A stretch of DNA of 64,000 nt from Candidatus Nitrosymbiomonas proteolyticus (GCA_017347465.1 AP021858.1:1320472-1384471), one strand, 5' to 3'. Numbered from the stretch's first letter, positions 7,722-16,398 are shown. The notes: a model not told the origin generated them from the letters alone. Numbers and translations are program-made.

Positions 7722-9881
7722 CTACCCGACTCCTACCGACGAGCGGCCGAGTCCCGTAAACGTCTCGCCGTACGAGTTGCTGTTGACGGTCACGGTAACG
7801 ATCAACTCGCCCGAGTTGCGCGGCATACGCACGGTCCAAGTCGCAAGCGCGGATTCGCCCGCTGGGATCGAGCCGAGGTTGACCGTCTGGGGACCCGAAG
7901 CGATCTCCAGGGCATGGAGTGTCGCCTGGACATTGTGGGCGGGAACGTCTCCAGTGTTCTTGACGTACACCCGGTAGCTCACGACCGCTCCAGGCACAAA
8001 GTCCGCCTCTTCGGTGAACTGCACGAGAAACGCAGGGCCGGCGGCTTCGCTGAAGTTCTCTTCCGTCGCCAGCGCATAGGATTCCGAGGTCACAGCGGAA
8101 TCGAAGTTCCCCCGTGTCCAGGTCTTGAGGACCACGTTTTCGGTTCCGCTGACGCTGATCTGCTCGACGTTGTCGATCAGCGATGCGCTCTGCATGAGCA
8201 ACGCGTTGTTCGACTGGCGGAAGCAATCGAGGTTCAGGTCGGAGAGCGCCCGGACGACGGACGGATACTGCGCGCCCGCGAACGTGACGTGCCGATTCCA
8301 AACAAGGGTGGCTTTTTCCCCGGCGAACATCGTTCCCTTGAACAGCTTGAATCTCCTTTGGGCGGAGACGGGAGCGGGGAACGACCGCACGAACACGTCG
8401 GTCGCGTGCAGAAACGCTCGTGAGAGGTTCAGGTAACCCCACCCATAGGTTTTGTTCCAATGGGAGCCCGAGACCCAAGTGTCGTCTGAGGTCGAGGACG
8501 TGTTCGCGTCGTTGATAGCGTCCGTGTTGTTGAGCAGGATCGCCTTGGTTGCAAAGGTGTCCATCGTCCCCCGAGCGTTCAGCAGCAGGATGGATGCGCC
8601 GGTGTGGGGGCTTGCAGGGCTCGTCCCCGTGATGCTCGTGTAGCCGCCCGTCCGATTGGGGGCATTGATGTTGGTTCCCGGCGCAGTGATGTCGGGCTTC
8701 TTTCGGCCGCCGAGCGTGGGACCTCGGCTACTGGACGAGTTGATGCGGTCGTCCGCGCGGTTGACGGTGTTGAAGTCGTTCATGTTGGCGGACGCGAGGA
8801 GGTTGAAAGCGGGCGCGGGGTGCGTGATGGTGGTGGTCCCCCAGCCTCCGTTGCCGGTCGACTTCGAAACCATGTACCGGAACGTGTCGATGACCCCGTC
8901 GAAGAACTTGTCGAGGTTCCCGTAATCGGTGTCATTCGCCCGACCGTTGCCGAAGCTGTAGTTGACGTTTTCGGGCTTCTCGACGGTGCCGGTGGCGATG
9001 TAGTTCATCCCGTTCATCGAGGTGGAATCGGCGCCTGCGATCGCGACGCAGATCGTATCGAGCCCGAAGGCGATTCCGCGCAGCGTGGCGTGGGTGCCCG
9101 CCATGATCCCCGCCATCGCCGTGCCGTGGCCGTTCGAGTCCGTCGTGCCTGCGTTCGATTCAAATCTGTGGCTCGAAAGGTCGGGGTGGGCTTGATACAC
9201 TCCGGTATCGAGGACTCCGCAATCGAAGGGATTCCCTGTTGCCCCGGCTCCCCAAAAGCTGGCCGCGCCGAGGGTGGGGCCGCTGACATCGAGTTCGGGG
9301 CTTCCGGGCATGTCGAGGTCGATCGACAGGACTCTCGCATCGTTTGCCAGGGCCCACACGGACCTTGAGGGCAAGGTGCCAAAGACCGCGTTGACCGCTG
9401 AGGTCGCGCCCGAAAGCGATCCGCCGAGCCTTGCGAATTGGGCGCGCATGGCGTCGTGGTCGGGGGCGGTTTCGAGGGCAGCGCGGGCGGCCACGTTATG
9501 TCGAACGGAGTCGATGATCTCATCCAGTTCTCGGAGGATCGCGATCTCCATGGGATCGAGCACGAACGTCTTGCCCTGGAGCCATCTCATTTCTTCGGCT
9601 GGGGGCAGGCTGACGCTCGGCGACTTCATCTTATGGAGAACCGCCATCTGCGCGGAGAGCCGCTTCAGAGAGGGCTCATAGACGGGCCACATTTCGTTCG
9701 CGAACTGAGTTGCCGGCTGGCTTTTCAGCAGAACTGTGACCTTCACCACCGAGCTTTTGCCCGCGTTCGAGATCGCGCGGCTCAGCCTTGAAGAAACCAC
9801 TTCGTCGCCTGAAATCCGCTGTGCGAAAGCCGAACATGAGATTGCCGCCACAGCGGCCGTTCCAAGAACCCACTTATTCAT
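7722..9881 (-). CDS. Secreted subtilisin-like serine protease with C-terminal CARDB-like domain
   Basis: A 719-residue exported S8 protease. Signal peptide 1-20 (ends CSAFAQ). A long helical propeptide-like region follows to about residue 200, then the catalytic domain with Asp225 (DTGVYQAHPDL), His252 (SNGHGTAMAG) and Ser421 (TGTSPASPH). The oxyanion Asn is probably Asn344 (STGNGG). The region between His and Ser is longer than usual. Residues about 615-719 look like a CARDB/NEW3-type beta sandwich (VVSYRVYVKNTGDVPAHNVQ), suited to adhesion. ATG 9881 is chosen over an upstream in-frame start because GAGGAA lies 8 nt before it and the signal peptide begins there. It is transcribed alone. The substrate cannot be predicted. 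Confidence 0.93.
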   Translation of the reverse strand: MNKWVLGTAAVAAISCSAFAQRISGDEVVSSRLSRAISNAGKSSVVKVTVLLKSQPATQFANEMWPVYEPSLKRLSAQMAVLHKMKSPSVSLPPAEEMRWLQGKTFVLDPMEIAILRELDEIIDSVRHNVAARAALETAPDHDAMRAQFARLGGSLSGATSAVNAVFGTLPSRSVWALANDARVLSIDLDMPGSPELDVSGPTLGAASFWGAGATGNPFDCGVLDTGVYQAHPDLSSHRFESNAGTTDSNGHGTAMAGIMAGTHATLRGIAFGLDTICVAIAGADSTSMNGMNYIATGTVEKPENVNYSFGNGRANDTDYGNLDKFFDGVIDTFRYMVSKSTGNGGWGTTTITHPAPAFNLLASANMNDFNTVNRADDRINSSSSRGPTLGGRKKPDITAPGTNINAPNRTGGYTSITGTSPASPHTGASILLLNARGTMDTFATKAILLNNTDAINDANTSSTSDDTWVSGSHWNKTYGWGYLNLSRAFLHATDVFVRSFPAPVSAQRRFKLFKGTMFAGEKATLVWNRHVTFAGAQYPSVVRALSDLNLDCFRQSNNALLMQSASLIDNVEQISVSGTENVVLKTWTRGNFDSAVTSESYALATEENFSEAAGPAFLVQFTEEADFVPGAVVSYRVYVKNTGDVPAHNVQATLHALEIASGPQTVNLGSIPAGESALATWTVRMPRNSGELIVTVTVNSNSYGETFTGLGRSSVGVG

Positions 9882-9915
9882 CGATCGTTTCCTCGTCGGC
9901 AAGAGCGCCGATTAC

Positions 9916-9921
9916 AGTGTA
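9916..9921 (-). promoter_or_regulatory. Putative -10 element of the second subtilase gene
   Basis: TACACT on the minus strand about 34 nt before the ATG at 9881, consistent with a leader carrying GAGGAA. A -35 box is not obvious. Confidence 0.35.
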
Positions 9922-9978
9922 GTATCAACCTGATTCTGAATCCCCCAAAACAAGGGTGAACCCCGCAATTTTTCCTGG

Positions 9979-10392
9979 TCATTCGCCGAGGGTGCGCTCC
10001 GCGAGAATGAGGGCGACGAAGTCGTCCACGGGCTCCGGCGGAACCGACATCGTCGAGGGCAGAAATCGCTTCAGGCCTCTGCGAGGGTGGTGCTCCCAAT
10101 AGCGCTCGCGCGCCTGAAGGGTCGTGTCGCGCTCATCGATCACGAGCACTCCGATGCTGGGCAGAGCCTCGCGAATCCGATGGACGATGGCTTGGGAGCG
10201 CGTCCCCGAACCTACGACGATGAGGTTGAAGTCTCGGACCTGTTTCGCTTCGAAGACCCGCTCTTCGAGCTGATCTGTCGGGCACACGCTCCGCCAAAGA
10301 AGTTCAAGTTCTCCGGAAGCGTGGCGATGCACGAGCGCCATTCCGCACTTGGAACTGCCTGGGTCGATGGCGAGAACGGTGCGGGCTTCCAT
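9979..10392 (-). CDS. RuvX/YqgF-like RNase H-fold nuclease
   Basis: A 137-residue RNase H-fold protein of the YqgF/RuvX superfamily, whose members process pre-16S rRNA ends or resolve Holliday junctions. Visible features are the first acidic strand (AIDPGSSKCGMA), the VVGSGTRSQ turn, the second acidic strand (LVIDERDTTLQARERYW) and the C-terminal PVDDFVALILAER helix with its acidic residue. This is the divergent DPG-type subclass that I associate with cyanobacteria rather than the classic DVG type. It is the last gene of the rlmN-lpt operon, 22 nt after the DUF3084 gene. The same DUF3084-RuvX pairing is, to my recollection, common in cyanobacteria. Exact substrate uncertain. Confidence 0.8.
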   Translation of the reverse strand: MEARTVLAIDPGSSKCGMALVHRHASGELELLWRSVCPTDQLEERVFEAKQVRDFNLIVVGSGTRSQAIVHRIREALPSIGVLVIDERDTTLQARERYWEHHPRRGLKRFLPSTMSVPPEPVDDFVALILAERTLGE

Positions 10393-10414
10393 GTCGAGTG
10401 GGGTCTGAAGTCGT

Positions 10415-11923
10415 CTATCGGAGTCGAAACTCGAGTTTGAGGGGATCGCCGGCGTAGGTCTCTTGGGTGGCGATCGCTTGCACTCTCACCCTCCGCCCTG
10501 CCGACTTTACTAACTCTACGAGGTCGAGAATCTGGGCGTTGCTTACTGCGCCGTACGTTTCGTTCGGACCCAGAAGCGGGATCATTCCCCGGAGTTTGGC
10601 CTGACGTCGAACTTCCTCGCTTAAGAGTTGCATGACGCCCTCCAGCACCACTTGGTTGCTGCCGGAGCCGTCGATCCGGGATTCCGCTACCACTTCGCCC
10701 GCGTTGAAGACCAGCCGATTGGGGAACCAATGAACGTCGAGCGACACCGGCTCGCCGCGAAAGGCGTTGATGCTGGACGTGGCGACGATCACCATCCCTT
10801 GATTGACGCCTGCGAGTCGAGCGATAATGCGGTTCTCCATCTCCTGGCTGCTCACCCGAACCCCTTCGATCTCGCGTTCGAAAATCCCCGCGGACGGAAT
10901 GCGAACGGTCCCCCTCGCTCCGCGGGCCTCGGCCTCAAACCTCGAGGAGCGCAGCAATCTGGAAAGCTCGCTGCGCGCGGCGGCAACTGTGAGGTCCGGT
11001 TCGATGAGGATTCGGGCGACCTCCTCGCCCGCCGCAAAGATCATGGGTTGGCTCCGGCTGGTGCCAAACATCCCGCTGACGACCTCGAGCTGGTTCTCCA
11101 ACTCGGCAAGTTGGGTCAGTCTGCGGTTGATTTGGATCTCCGCTTCATCCAGTTCCTTCTGTTTCGCGCTCAGTTCTTGGGCATGGCGAGCCTGCGCGCT
11201 TTCGAACTCCGACTGCAACTTGGCAAGCTGATTCCCGCGCTCGGTGATGTCGGCTCGCATAAGGGCGATATCCGATTCGAGCTTCGCCTTCTCTTGCTCC
11301 AATTGCCGGAACTCGCGATCGACTTCGATGCTCCTTTCGATCAGGTCCTGATGCTGGAGGTAAAGCTGGCTATGCGAGGTCTCAAGCTCTTCGCGCTTTT
11401 GCCGGATGTCCGCATACAGGGTTTGCAGTTCGCTGTAGTCCTTCTGAAGCCCCTCGTACTTCGCCGAGAGCGAGTTGACTCGTGACGTGAGTTGGCTCGC
11501 CTCCTGCGTCAGACCCTCGACCTCTGAGGTCAATCGAAGGGACTCCTCCTGGGAGGTGCGGAGCTGCGCTTGGGTGGCCTTGAGGTCGGTTTCGGTCTGT
11601 TTGAGGATCGAGCGCTGCGTTTCGACATCCCTGCTGAGGCCCTCGCGTTGTTGCCGAAGGTCTCGGACTTCTTGGATCGCCCTCCGCCCTTCGACGATCC
11701 ACTGACGGACGTCGCTGCTCGCCACCATAACGATCGCGACCGTGACGAGCGGGATCAGGACGCCCGCGGTGACGGTGATCAACTCGGCGGTGCGGCGAGG
11801 CCTAAGGCCGAAAAGGCTCAGGCGTTTCCGTCCGAGGGTGCGGCCCAGCCGATCGGCGAAGAAGGCGATCACGCCGCCAAGCGCGATGACCAAAAGCAGA
11901 AAGGCGAGGCTCAATACGTCCAT
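10415..11923 (-). CDS. DUF3084 membrane-anchored coiled-coil protein
   Basis: A 502-residue protein matching the DUF3084 pattern. Two N-terminal membrane helices (about 3-22 and 48-68) have a basic GRKRLSLFGLRPRR loop between them. A long coiled coil follows (about 75-285), then a C-terminal alpha/beta domain with the IFAAGEEVARILIEP segment. The family has no assigned biochemical role; the layout suggests an inner-membrane scaffold reaching into the periplasm or lying along the membrane. It starts 19 nt after the lptF stop and is followed by the RuvX-like gene. Its place in an LPS-transport operon suggests an envelope role (inference). Confidence 0.85.
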   Translation of the reverse strand: MDVLSLAFLLLVIALGGVIAFFADRLGRTLGRKRLSLFGLRPRRTAELITVTAGVLIPLVTVAIVMVASSDVRQWIVEGRRAIQEVRDLRQQREGLSRDVETQRSILKQTETDLKATQAQLRTSQEESLRLTSEVEGLTQEASQLTSRVNSLSAKYEGLQKDYSELQTLYADIRQKREELETSHSQLYLQHQDLIERSIEVDREFRQLEQEKAKLESDIALMRADITERGNQLAKLQSEFESAQARHAQELSAKQKELDEAEIQINRRLTQLAELENQLEVVSGMFGTSRSQPMIFAAGEEVARILIEPDLTVAAARSELSRLLRSSRFEAEARGARGTVRIPSAGIFEREIEGVRVSSQEMENRIIARLAGVNQGMVIVATSSINAFRGEPVSLDVHWFPNRLVFNAGEVVAESRIDGSGSNQVVLEGVMQLLSEEVRRQAKLRGMIPLLGPNETYGAVSNAQILDLVELVKSAGRRVRVQAIATQETYAGDPLKLEFRLR

Positions 11924-11942
11924 GTCTCAAGTCCCATCCTGT

Positions 11943-13055
11943 TCAAACGTTTTTCTTGGCCATTGCAGCGCCCACCGCGACGATTCCGACGAAAAGTGGG
12001 AAAAAACTCGCCACGAACGGCGAGATTGCGCCCGACTTTGCGTAAACCGCGAGCCAGTTTACGACGATGAGGTAGCCGAAGCTCAGCCCGATGGAGATCG
12101 CAAAACCCGTCCCGACTCCCGAGCGTTGGTTTCGAATTCCCAGCGGGGCGCCCAACAGCGCGAAGATCACCGACCCGAGCGGAAGCGCGAACTTGTTGTA
12201 CATTCCGAATTCGAGGTTGGCGAGTTTTCGCTTATCGGCATAGGGGTCGGCCCGCATGACGCGAATTTCTTCGAGGATTTGGCTCAGGCTGAAGGCGTCG
12301 AGATCGTCCGCGAATCCGGCGAGGAGGTTCCGGGGCGTGAATTTTGGGGGCTCGATCACCTTCGGCCACGCGCCTCCGTGAACGGTGGTCACCTGCGATC
12401 CGTCGGCGTCGATAAGCCGCGCGGACCCCGAGATTCGCCAGTCCTGCGGCCCTGTATAGGCCAGTTCGTCGGCGATCAAAATGTACGTCGTTCGCCCCTC
12501 GGGCCCCAAAACGGAGATGACGACGTCCTTGAGCGTCTGCTCCACGGTGTTGAAGTCGCGGGCCATGATGAGCGCGGTTGCCCCGTTCTCCCCGGGCACG
12601 GCATAAAACACCGATCTCTCTCGCTTGCCCCCGTCGAGTTCCTTCTTGATCTCCACCGTGAGCGTTTGAGCGCGATACGAAGCCTCCGGGACGACGAATT
12701 CGTTGATGCAAAACGTAAGCAGCGCCACCGCGATGCTAAAGAGAAGGACGGGCCGCAGGATTCGCGTCAGGCTCGCCCCGGCAGCTCGGAGGGCGGTGAT
12801 TTCGCTGTCGTTACTGAGTCTGCCGAACGAAAGCAAGGCCGCCAGGAGCAGGGCCATCGCAAGCGTCTTGACGGCAATTCCGGGAAGGAGGAGGAGGATG
12901 ACGTGAAAGATCGTCCCCGGTGAAATCCCCCGCGTCACCCACTCCGTAATACGTACGAGCAGGACCGAGGTGAAGACGAGCGCCGTGAACATGGCAACCC
13001 CGAAGAGCCACGGCCCGACCATTTCGCCGAAGATCAACCGGTCGATCCGTTTCAC
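11943..13055 (-). CDS. lptF: LptF/LptG-family LPS export permease
   Basis: A 370-residue YjgP/YjgQ-type permease, the membrane part of the LptB2FG transporter that extracts LPS from the inner membrane and passes it to the periplasmic bridge. There are three membrane helices near the N terminus (starting at about 12, 52 and 99), a periplasmic beta-jellyroll domain (about 120-265), and three helices at the C terminus. Only one such permease is encoded here, so it may pair with itself or with a partner elsewhere. GTG 13055 overlaps the lptB stop by 4 nt (GTGA), which fixes the start. It could equally be labelled LptG; the family call is secure, the F/G choice is not. Confidence 0.9.
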   Translation of the reverse strand: MKRIDRLIFGEMVGPWLFGVAMFTALVFTSVLLVRITEWVTRGISPGTIFHVILLLLPGIAVKTLAMALLLAALLSFGRLSNDSEITALRAAGASLTRILRPVLLFSIAVALLTFCINEFVVPEASYRAQTLTVEIKKELDGGKRERSVFYAVPGENGATALIMARDFNTVEQTLKDVVISVLGPEGRTTYILIADELAYTGPQDWRISGSARLIDADGSQVTTVHGGAWPKVIEPPKFTPRNLLAGFADDLDAFSLSQILEEIRVMRADPYADKRKLANLEFGMYNKFALPLGSVIFALLGAPLGIRNQRSGVGTGFAISIGLSFGYLIVVNWLAVYAKSGAISPFVASFFPLFVGIVAVGAAMAKKNV

Positions 13056-13792
13056 GGAGACGACTCCGAAGGGCCAGGGTCGAATTGAGTCCCCAAATAG
13101 AACTTGCGGACGTGCTCGTTGGAGGAGATTTGGTCTGCGTCGCCTTCGGCGATGATCTTCCCCGAGATGAGGATGTAGTTACGGTCGGTGATGCGAAAGG
13201 TCGCCGAGACGTTGTGGTCGGTGATGAGAATCCCGATGCCTTGTTTGCGGAGGCCCGCGATGATGCCCTGAATCTCCTCGATCGTTACGGGGTCGATCCC
13301 CGTGAACGGCTCGTCGAGGAGAATAAACCTCGGTTGAGTCGCCAACGCTCTCGCGATTTCGACTCGGCGGCGCTCGCCCCCCGAAAGCACCCCGGTGATC
13401 TGGTCGAGGAGGTCCGCGATGTGGAACTCCTCAGCCAGCATCGCGGTCGTTTCTTCAATCTGCTTCTTGCCCGCGCCCGCGAGTTCCATCACGAGCTTGA
13501 TGTTGTCGCGCACGGTCAACTTGCGAAAGACGCTCGCTTCCTGCGGCAAGTACCCGACTCCTGCTCGCGCTCGCTTGTACATGGGCCAGCGAGTGACCTC
13601 CTGATCGTCGAAGAGGACCTTCCCACCGTTCGGCCGGACGATGCCGGTCACCATGTAGAAGGTCGTTGTCTTTCCTGCTCCGTTGGGGCCCAGCAGTCCC
13701 ACGATCTCCCCTTGGTCGAGGTGAAACGACACCCCGTCCACGACCTTTCGCCCCCGATATTGCTTGACGAGGTCTTGGGCGATGATCTTCAT
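13052..13792 (-). CDS. lptB: LPS export ABC transporter ATP-binding protein
   Basis: The 246-residue ATPase that powers LPS extraction with the LptF/G permease. All ABC motifs are intact: Walker A GPNGAGKT (35-42), Q-loop Gln84, signature LSGGE (136-140), Walker B FILLDEPFTGIDP (156-168) and switch His193. The sequence closely follows the LptB subgroup (YLPQEASVFRKLTV and GVLSGGERRRVEIARAL). ATG 13792 overlaps the lptA stop (ATGA) and its own stop overlaps lptF, so lptA-lptB-lptF are translationally linked. Confidence 0.96.
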   Translation of the reverse strand: MKIIAQDLVKQYRGRKVVDGVSFHLDQGEIVGLLGPNGAGKTTTFYMVTGIVRPNGGKVLFDDQEVTRWPMYKRARAGVGYLPQEASVFRKLTVRDNIKLVMELAGAGKKQIEETTAMLAEEFHIADLLDQITGVLSGGERRRVEIARALATQPRFILLDEPFTGIDPVTIEEIQGIIAGLRKQGIGILITDHNVSATFRITDRNYILISGKIIAEGDADQISSNEHVRKFYLGTQFDPGPSESSP

Positions 13793-14685
13793 GGGGTTCT
13801 GCCCCCGCGCGCCGCCGTACCGAGCGCAACCCCGAACCCAAGAAGCAGCGCCGTCGCCGCGACGCGAGTTTCCGTTCCGGGGGGAGGCTTGAGGACCGTC
13901 TTTCCGGGGCTTCCTTCAAATTCGATCTTCGTCACGTTGCCTTCCGCGTCCAGAGTGAGCGTGGCCACGCTGGCGCTGACCGCTCCCAGTAGCGCGGGCG
14001 AATCGCCGTCGAGAGACACGTTTCCTCGTAAGGTGAGGGTTCCTTTGGCGTTCTCAAACACGAGGTGATCGGTCGAACCCTTGAGCGTCGAGGTCTGAGC
14101 CTGTCCTTCCTTGACCTCCTTTCGGGTCCACTGAAACGTGACGCCGCCCTTCAGTTCGAATTGAGTCATTCCGAACCTCGCAGGCTTGGCTGCGTTGGGC
14201 GCGGCGAGCGCGGCGCTTCCTGAATTGCCCTTGGCCGAAAACGAAACCCCCGCTGCAGGGTCGGACTGCCTGAGCGCGACCGCGGACTTAAGTGTCCAGG
14301 TAAACGACTGGGCGAGGTACGTCGCCGATCCTGCTTCGACCTCCACGGATTGGACCGCCGACGCGCCCTGCGCGCTTGGGAGCTTCTGACGGGCCCACAC
14401 AGCGCCCTGGAGGTCGGCGGAAATCAAGGTCAGGAGTCCCTCTGCCTGAACGGAGGCGCTCCCCGACAGCGAGTTCGTCCGGAGTTCGATCCGCTGGCCG
14501 GCCCATTCGGCCTGCAGCGGCTTGCCTTCGCCCTTAAACTCGACGAGCGAATCGCTCACCCGGTGAATCACGAAGCTCGTCCAGTTCTTGACGGACATGT
14601 TGTTGCGCTTATCGACGAAAACGCCGTCTTGGGCGAGCGTGGTGGCAGCCAGCAGCACGATCCCCAACCCTATAGCCAGCCTCAA
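13789..14685 (-). CDS. lptA: LptA/OstA-like periplasmic LPS bridge protein
   Basis: A 298-residue exported protein in the position of LptA. It has a signal peptide (RLAIGLGIVLLAATTLAQDG) and then a beta-rich OstA-like body that would form part of the jellyroll bridge carrying LPS across the periplasm. Unlike classical LptA (about 160-185 residues), it is nearly twice as long and ends in a hydrophobic stretch near 270-290 followed by basic residues, so it may be membrane-anchored at the C terminus. The start is TTG 14685, which overlaps the lptC stop as TTGA and has GAGGTG 5 nt upstream. Assignment relies on operon position and beta pattern more than on sequence identity. Confidence 0.72.
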   Translation of the reverse strand: MRLAIGLGIVLLAATTLAQDGVFVDKRNNMSVKNWTSFVIHRVSDSLVEFKGEGKPLQAEWAGQRIELRTNSLSGSASVQAEGLLTLISADLQGAVWARQKLPSAQGASAVQSVEVEAGSATYLAQSFTWTLKSAVALRQSDPAAGVSFSAKGNSGSAALAAPNAAKPARFGMTQFELKGGVTFQWTRKEVKEGQAQTSTLKGSTDHLVFENAKGTLTLRGNVSLDGDSPALLGAVSASVATLTLDAEGNVTKIEFEGSPGKTVLKPPPGTETRVAATALLLGFGVALGTAARGGRTP

Positions 14686-15245
14686 CCCTTCACCTCGCGG
14701 GACTTCGCAAAAAGGTCGGGCGTTCCTGCGCGGCGAAGGTCCGGCGAGCACCATAAGGTCTCGATCGGTCCTAACTTGTAGTCGCGAGACTCGAGCCTGA
14801 CTCCTCCGGAGGCTTGGATGACCTCAGAATCGGCGAGCCATTTCACTTCGCTGCAAAACACGGTCCCGTTGGGGTTCAGCGCCTCGACCCAAACGTGCCC
14901 CCGCAGGATCAGCGTGTCGGACGCTTTGTCCGCATACGCCGAATCGGCTCGAAACTCCGCCACGGGCTCGTTCTTGGCGTAAAGCGCTCCGCTGACGTGG
15001 TCCATTTTCATGCTGAACTCCTCTGCTTCCGAATACTCCAAGTCCGCGGTTCGCCATCGAACCGACCAAAGCTTGGGACGGTCCTCCCCCTTGCCGTAGC
15101 GAACCAGTTCGGCGGTTCCCGTCGAGACGGTGCTGACGGTCCGCGCCCCCTCGGGTTCGCTCGATGTGTCTTTGGGAATGCCGGGCGAGCCGCACCCCGC
15201 GCCGATTCCTATGGCGGCGATCAGGCTGAGACAGGCAAACCTGAT
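14682..15245 (-). CDS. lptC: LptC-like periplasmic protein, probable lipoprotein; start codon unusual
   Basis: An LptC-like protein of about 187 residues that would link the LptB-LptF pump to LptA. A membrane-spanning or lipoprotein signal (ACLSLIAAIGIGAGCGS) is followed by a beta-rich domain with the LptC/YrbK-type pattern (LYAKNEPVAEFRADSAYADK and DTLILRGHVWVEA). The Cys in GAGC could be lipidated. The start is unclear. A perfect AAGGAGG site at 15254-15260 points to AUC codons at 15248 or 15245. The only canonical in-frame option is TTG 15299, which has no ribosome site, gives a 20-residue n-region and overlaps rlmN by 79 nt. The coordinates here use AUC 15245. Confidence 0.75.
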   Translation of the reverse strand: MRFACLSLIAAIGIGAGCGSPGIPKDTSSEPEGARTVSTVSTGTAELVRYGKGEDRPKLWSVRWRTADLEYSEAEEFSMKMDHVSGALYAKNEPVAEFRADSAYADKASDTLILRGHVWVEALNPNGTVFCSEVKWLADSEVIQASGGVRLESRDYKLGPIETLWCSPDLRRAGTPDLFAKSREVKG

Positions 15246-16297
15246 GATTTCGACCTCCTTGCGAACCGACCCTGATGCTCTCCTGCCAGTTGCCCACAAG
15301 CCGCGGCGACGTCGTGCCCGCGCTCCACTCGCTGCGTCACCTGGACTCGGCGGGACTCCAAGACCCTTCGAAACTTGCGGATCGCCTCGGGCTTCGGGCG
15401 CGCGAAACCCTCATCTGTGGAAACGGCGTTGTAGGGAATCAGATTGACCACGTGCGGCACGCCCCGGAACAAGCTGGCGAGCCGTTCGGCCTGTTCCTCG
15501 GTGTCCGTCACCCCCGCGATCAGCAAGTACTCGACCGTGATCTTGCGGCCGGTTCGCGCTTGATAGTCCTTCATCGCCTGCACAACTTCACTTACGGGCC
15601 ATCGCTTATTGACGGGCATGAGGGTGTCGCGGATACGGTCGATCGGGGAATGCAGCGAGAGCGCCAAGTGAATCGGAAGCTCCAACTCCGCAAGTTCGCG
15701 AATCTTGGGCACGATGCCCACGGTCGAAAGGGTCATTCGACGGTAGCTGATCCCTGCGTGTTCGTGAAGGAATCGGAGCGCCTCGACGACATGAGCGAGG
15801 TTCAAAAGCGGCTCCCCCATCCCCATCATCACGAGGTGGCTGATCCTTCGATCCGTGAGCCTCTGGAGTAAGACGAACTGGCTGACGATCTCTTGGGGCG
15901 TCAGGTCACGGTCGTATCCGCCGAGCCCGGTCGCGCAGAACTTGCATCCCATCGGGCAGCCGACTTGCGAGCTGAGACAACAACTCACCCTGTCTTCGAA
16001 CGGCAATAGCACGCACTCGAACGACTGCTCATCGCCGCCGTGGACCAAGAGCTTGTGAACCCCGTCTCGGCTGACGACGTGACGTCCGATCGAGAGGGGA
16101 TCGATGCGGAATTGGGTCGAGAGTTCGGCTCGCAAGTCCGCTGGGAGGTCGGTCATCTCCTCGAAGCTGCCGGCTCGTTTTTGGTAGATCCATCGAAAGA
16201 TTTGCCGGGCGCGCATCGAGGCATCGGATCGAGGCGCAAGCCAAGTCTGAACCTCGCTCAGTCCTTGCCCGACCATCGCCCGACGCTCCGCATCCAC
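15221..16297 (-). CDS. rlmN: Dual-specificity 23S rRNA/tRNA adenine C2-methyltransferase
   Basis: RlmN, a radical-SAM enzyme that methylates C2 of A2503 in 23S rRNA and A37 in some tRNAs. The 358-residue protein has the N-terminal RARQIFRWIYQKR helix-turn region, the radical-SAM CxxxCxxC cluster (GCPMGCKFC), the MGMGEPL motif, LSLHSP, and the conserved C-terminal Cys in DVAAACGQL. The tail extends about 20 residues beyond that Cys. Start GTG 16297 is chosen because it lies 7 nt after a TACACT hexamer; ATG 16276 is an alternative. It heads the lpt operon, and its 3' end overlaps lptC. Confidence 0.94.
   Translation of the reverse strand: MDAERRAMVGQGLSEVQTWLAPRSDASMRARQIFRWIYQKRAGSFEEMTDLPADLRAELSTQFRIDPLSIGRHVVSRDGVHKLLVHGGDEQSFECVLLPFEDRVSCCLSSQVGCPMGCKFCATGLGGYDRDLTPQEIVSQFVLLQRLTDRRISHLVMMGMGEPLLNLAHVVEALRFLHEHAGISYRRMTLSTVGIVPKIRELAELELPIHLALSLHSPIDRIRDTLMPVNKRWPVSEVVQAMKDYQARTGRKITVEYLLIAGVTDTEEQAERLASLFRGVPHVVNLIPYNAVSTDEGFARPKPEAIRKFRRVLESRRVQVTQRVERGHDVAAACGQLAGEHQGRFARRSKSSGLPVSA
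15254..15260 (-). promoter_or_regulatory. Perfect Shine-Dalgarno site before lptC
   Basis: AAGGAGG lies inside the 3' end of rlmN and 5-8 nt before two consecutive AUC codons in the lptC frame. No ATG, GTG or TTG follows in that frame at a usable distance. Confidence 0.55.
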
Positions 16298-16304
16298 GGG
16301 CTGG

Positions 16305-16310
16305 AGTGTA
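16305..16310 (-). promoter_or_regulatory. -10 element of the rlmN-lpt operon (leaderless type)
   Basis: TACACT on the minus strand ends 7 nt before GTG 16297. It sits in an 18-bp sequence (16302-16319) that is repeated exactly before the SRPBCC gene at 22080-22097. Confidence 0.5.
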
Positions 16311-16398
16311 CCTTTGAGGGCTTGGCTGCTCGGGAACGCCCGCCCGCTCGTTTCGAGTTCGTGTTTAAGAAGGTGATTCGCAGGGCAACGGACCTGGG

